From positions 22,128,001-22,192,000 of the forward strand of contig CM049405.1 of the NCBI GenBank assembly GCA_026929865.2: a stretch of 64,000 bases of DNA. The letters run 5' to 3'. Below, one piece after another: positions 61,494-64,000 of this stretch (positions within the stretch are counted from its first letter, which is position 1; every line of letters begins with the position of its first letter). The DNA is from Hyperoplus lanceolatus. Taxonomy: Eukaryota > Chordata > Actinopteri > Uranoscopiformes > Ammodytidae. The notes under the pieces were generated by a model. That model saw only the letters and a program-made list of their open reading frames with translations. It made no database searches and was not told where the DNA came from. A program made the position numbers and the translations under genes.

Positions 61494-61718
61494 CGCACAA
61501 ATCACCCCACGTAGTGGGGTGATTTGTGCGACAAGACAACTTTTTTTCCGAAAGCTATATTTCTTAAACAGTTTATTCCAGATCCAAAGTTTTTATTGCC
61601 AGGGATGCACAACATCCTGAAATATATGTACATATTTGAGTTGGAGACATAACTGTCAAGGCCTCACTTTAAAATCACTTTGAGTAAAAAGTTGCACAAA
61701 TCACCCCACCTTCCCCTA

Positions 61719-62011
61719 TATGGTCTAAAGATAAGTATGAGCCTATGATTGATATCCAGAAAAGTTTTGCAGAGACACAATCTTGTTCGCCGCTTGTACT
61801 GTGTGGACAGGGAAACCTGCCTACGGGCCGCATGAAAATAAGCTCCACCCCTCACCATGCAATACCAATGGGTTGGCCACATGTCCATGCTGGCTGCTCG
61901 GAGACGGCACAGTCCTGGGGGCCTGGTGCCGACACACCCCTAAAGCATGACGCGCAGTGTACGTTTCACTGACGTTTCACTGACGTTCCAGATGAAGAAA
62001 GCAGTGTAACA
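61719..62011. other. Spacer between two TIR elements
   Basis: No gene recognised; probably part of the same older element as the 60120 tandem block, with both insertions placed into it. Confidence 0.35.
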
Positions 62012-62019
62012 GTCTAATA

Positions 62020-63546
62020 CAGCGGTTCCCAAACTTTTTTAGTCGCGCACCCCCTTCTATGTCCCAACCGGGTTGACGCACCCCCAATCCCCCACACTTT
62101 AAAAAAAATAAATGCAACAAGCTTTTTTATAGCCATATTAAAGGTGGCATGTTCAATCATGCTCAAATGACCAGAACACACATAATAAAATAATAACGAT
62201 CACAACAAGGGGCAGAAAGCAGATAAAATGGGGAAAATATTACAGCCTAATATTTTGAGTCACGTTGAGCAACAATTGCAGCAAGTTTAAATGACCGTGG
62301 TAGCAAACAACCCCGTCATCATAACACAGGTTATGGAAATAAAATTAGAACGCCAGTCATTTTAAATAAATTGCGAGAATGAATGTAGAGGCCACAAAAG
62401 GTGCGCATTTGCGTAGAAGAAGATAACTTCGCTTCATTTTGAATAGCCTCCATTTATTTATTAATTATGATTCAAGTTTTTGATTCTAAATTTTACAAAG
62501 GAAATGTTTATTTACATGTCTTTATTGTGTGGGGAAAAAACACTGTACCGTATTGGTCCGAGTATAAGACAACCCCGATTATAAGACGAACCCCCGTTTT
62601 TCAAAACTCAACTCAATCAATTTTATTTATTTAAATAATATATACGAAAATAAAAACGCATTGAAAAAAACACTTTTCTTCATTGCAAATAAACAGTAGG
62701 ATAGTGCAAATAGACCGAACTCTGATGGCTTCACCACAGACTATTCTTCACATGCAAATTCCTCTGCCCCGCTGTGATCGCTCTCGCTGTCATCTCTCTA
62801 TGCTCTGGTTGTCCTTGCTGCTGTCCTCGGCATCTGAGACGCAGCATTTATTTAAAGCTCATAGTTAATCACATAGCCTAGTGCTGAAACGAAAGCTATC
62901 AACGCCGTGGTTTAAGGCTGAAATGATAACCGGGGCACGTTACAGTTGTCGAGGGGAAGCCCTCCGAGATCTCCGACAAAGTGACAATCACAACGACCGC
63001 ATAGACAGAGCATGGACAGCGTTTTAATGAAGCCTCTCATTCTTAAAATCATTAGGGCTTTGATGCAAATGATGAAATCTGAATATTACAGCAGCAGTGA
63101 TGGTGCGTATAGGACAGCGCAGTTGGCATCTCTCCTCAGCACAACTGCAGCAGCTAAAAAGCCACAGTTGATCGCTCTGCCGATTCCTGCCTCTGATACG
63201 TTGACTCGCAACATAATGATTTGAGGCTTTGAATCGGCTTTGTCGATGTCCCGTGCCTCTTTTTTCTCTCCACACAAAACGTTCTCTCTCCAAGCGCACA
63301 AACGCCCCGGCCGCTTCTGAGAGCACAGCCAGTGTTCCACCCGATTAAAAAAAGAAAATAAACACAACTTGGAAAACACGACCCGACTTTTAACGACCTA
63401 TTTCCGCGAAAATAAAACCCTCTTATACTCGGACCAATATGGATTGTGTAATGATCAGACCGCCATTACATTTTTCATCTCGCGCACCCCCTAGCAGCAG
63501 CTCACGCACCCCCAGGGGTGCGCGCACCACACTTTGGGAATCCCTG
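62020..63546. mobile_element. hAT (Charlie-like) element with nested TIR element
   Basis: The ends CAGCGGTTCCCAAACT (left) and CAGGGATTCCCAAAGT (right strand) are typical hAT termini. GTCTAATA at 62012-62019 and ATCTAATA at 63547-63554 form an 8-bp target duplication with one change. CGCGCACCCCC-type words recur near both ends. No transposase frame is present. The interior holds another element at 62553-63437. Confidence 0.85.
62553..63437. mobile_element. TA-flanked TIR element nested in the hAT
   Basis: The inverted ends TTGGTCCGAGTATAAGA are identical at both termini, with TA at 62551-62552 and 63438-63439. ATTATAAGACGAACCCCC follows on the left. Size 885 bp, no transposase recognised. 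The superfamily is unresolved. Open frames inside (62683, 63012) resemble nothing known. Confidence 0.7.
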
Positions 63547-63554
63547 ATCTAATA

Positions 63555-64000
63555 GGTCCATGCCATAAACTCATAGCGTAAACTAAGCTGAAGCTAAGCG
63601 GAGACGAGCACAGTTGTATTGTTTATCTACCATGGAAGTATAAGTTGCATATCCCCGATGATTATCTGTATGTAATCTTAAAATGACACCCCGTTGTTGT
63701 AAAGTAATATAGTGATTCACAAGTTCTAAACGAAGACTCCTTCTGCCATCAGGGCAGCAATATTAGCTAACGTAAGCTAAACCAGCTAGTGGGTTAGCGC
63801 TGTTTTCGTAGCGTGTGCTGTTAGGTAGTGAGCAAAGTTCTTAGTGCTCTATTGAAATAAAGCAAATAAATGTTCAAATGTCTAAGTGAGCTTTTTAAAG
63901 TTTAATTATAAGACCAAATGTGTGGCTGTCAAAGCAATTGTCTAATCAGAATGGGTTAGAATTAGTTTTATTTTCCTGCTGTGGGTATTTATCTGTTATA
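63555..64000. other. Intron 1 DNA at the window end
   Basis: No exon recognised. Contains TAGCTAACGTAAGCTAAACC-type short repeats near 63765-63800. Confidence 0.4.

Larger units (their letters stand above)
60591..61716 (+). mobile_element. pogo/Tigger-like TIR element, TA flanked, with nested LINE
   Basis: The ends are perfect inverted repeats of at least 24 bp, beginning GGGGAAGGTGGGGTGATTTG, with TA at 60589-60590 and 61717-61718. The TA duplication and a C-terminal acidic transposase-like tail (61320-61493) fit the pogo/Tigger branch of Tc1/mariner. The motif GGGGTGATTTGTGC also recurs inside (60962-60975 and, duplicated inverted, near 61497-61531). The centre is interrupted by a LINE piece at about 60996-61318. 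Confidence 0.78.

Overview
The window looks like teleost fish genomic DNA. It holds one recognisable host coding exon, a dense load of fish-type transposable elements (L2, Rex3/RTE, hAT, Tc1, PIF/Harbinger-like and pogo-like elements, tRNA-derived SINEs) and long dinucleotide microsatellites. There are no prokaryotic features. The species cannot be named from this sequence.

The host gene is asic4, an acid-sensing ion channel of the ENaC/degenerin family. Its first coding exon lies at 24564-25139 on the + strand: 192 codons, ending phase 0 at a GTGAGT donor. No later exon was recognised, so everything from 25140 to 64000 is read as intron 1 (at least 38.8 kb). Everything before about 24.2 kb is 5' flanking or intergenic DNA. 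The 5' leader is rich in CAG/GCA triplets, and its reading frame stays open for 70 codons before the first ATG.

Layout. 1-7.1 kb is a layered nest: one L2 LINE copy (minus strand) was split by a hAT element with a perfect 8-bp target duplication and by a 3.5 kb TG...CA-bounded insertion with a 4-bp duplication. That insertion itself received a 5'-truncated but open Rex3 LINE. 7.1-17.4 kb is mostly unassigned AT-rich DNA with LINE relics and a tRNA-derived SINE. 17.4-19.3 kb is a hAT element carrying a short transposase-like exon and a nested 514-bp TTAA element, whose sister copy sits at 34.5 kb. 21.5-23.1 kb is an unusual fold-back Tc1 element with two 575-bp inverted arms. 24.2-25.1 kb is the asic4 first exon.

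Inside the intron: a 166-bp GT tract (25.9 kb), a palindromic AT-rich MITE (32.2 kb), a PIF/Harbinger-like TIR element (35.8 kb), an inverted minisatellite (38.8 kb), a Harbinger-like element with a SANT/Myb relic (39.8 kb), a LINE 3' end (41.2 kb), a hAT with perfect 8-bp duplication (43.6 kb), a related decayed hAT (49.2 kb), and a nest at 59-63.6 kb (pogo-like element containing a LINE, then a hAT containing another TIR element).

I did not recognise a complete novel gene system. The more interesting material is structural: the fold-back Tc1, the datable nested insertions, a few clean hairpins, and the possible non-AUG N-terminal extension of asic4. No retroviral gag, pol or env region was recognised. 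The 1710-5188 insertion is LTR-like only by its ends.
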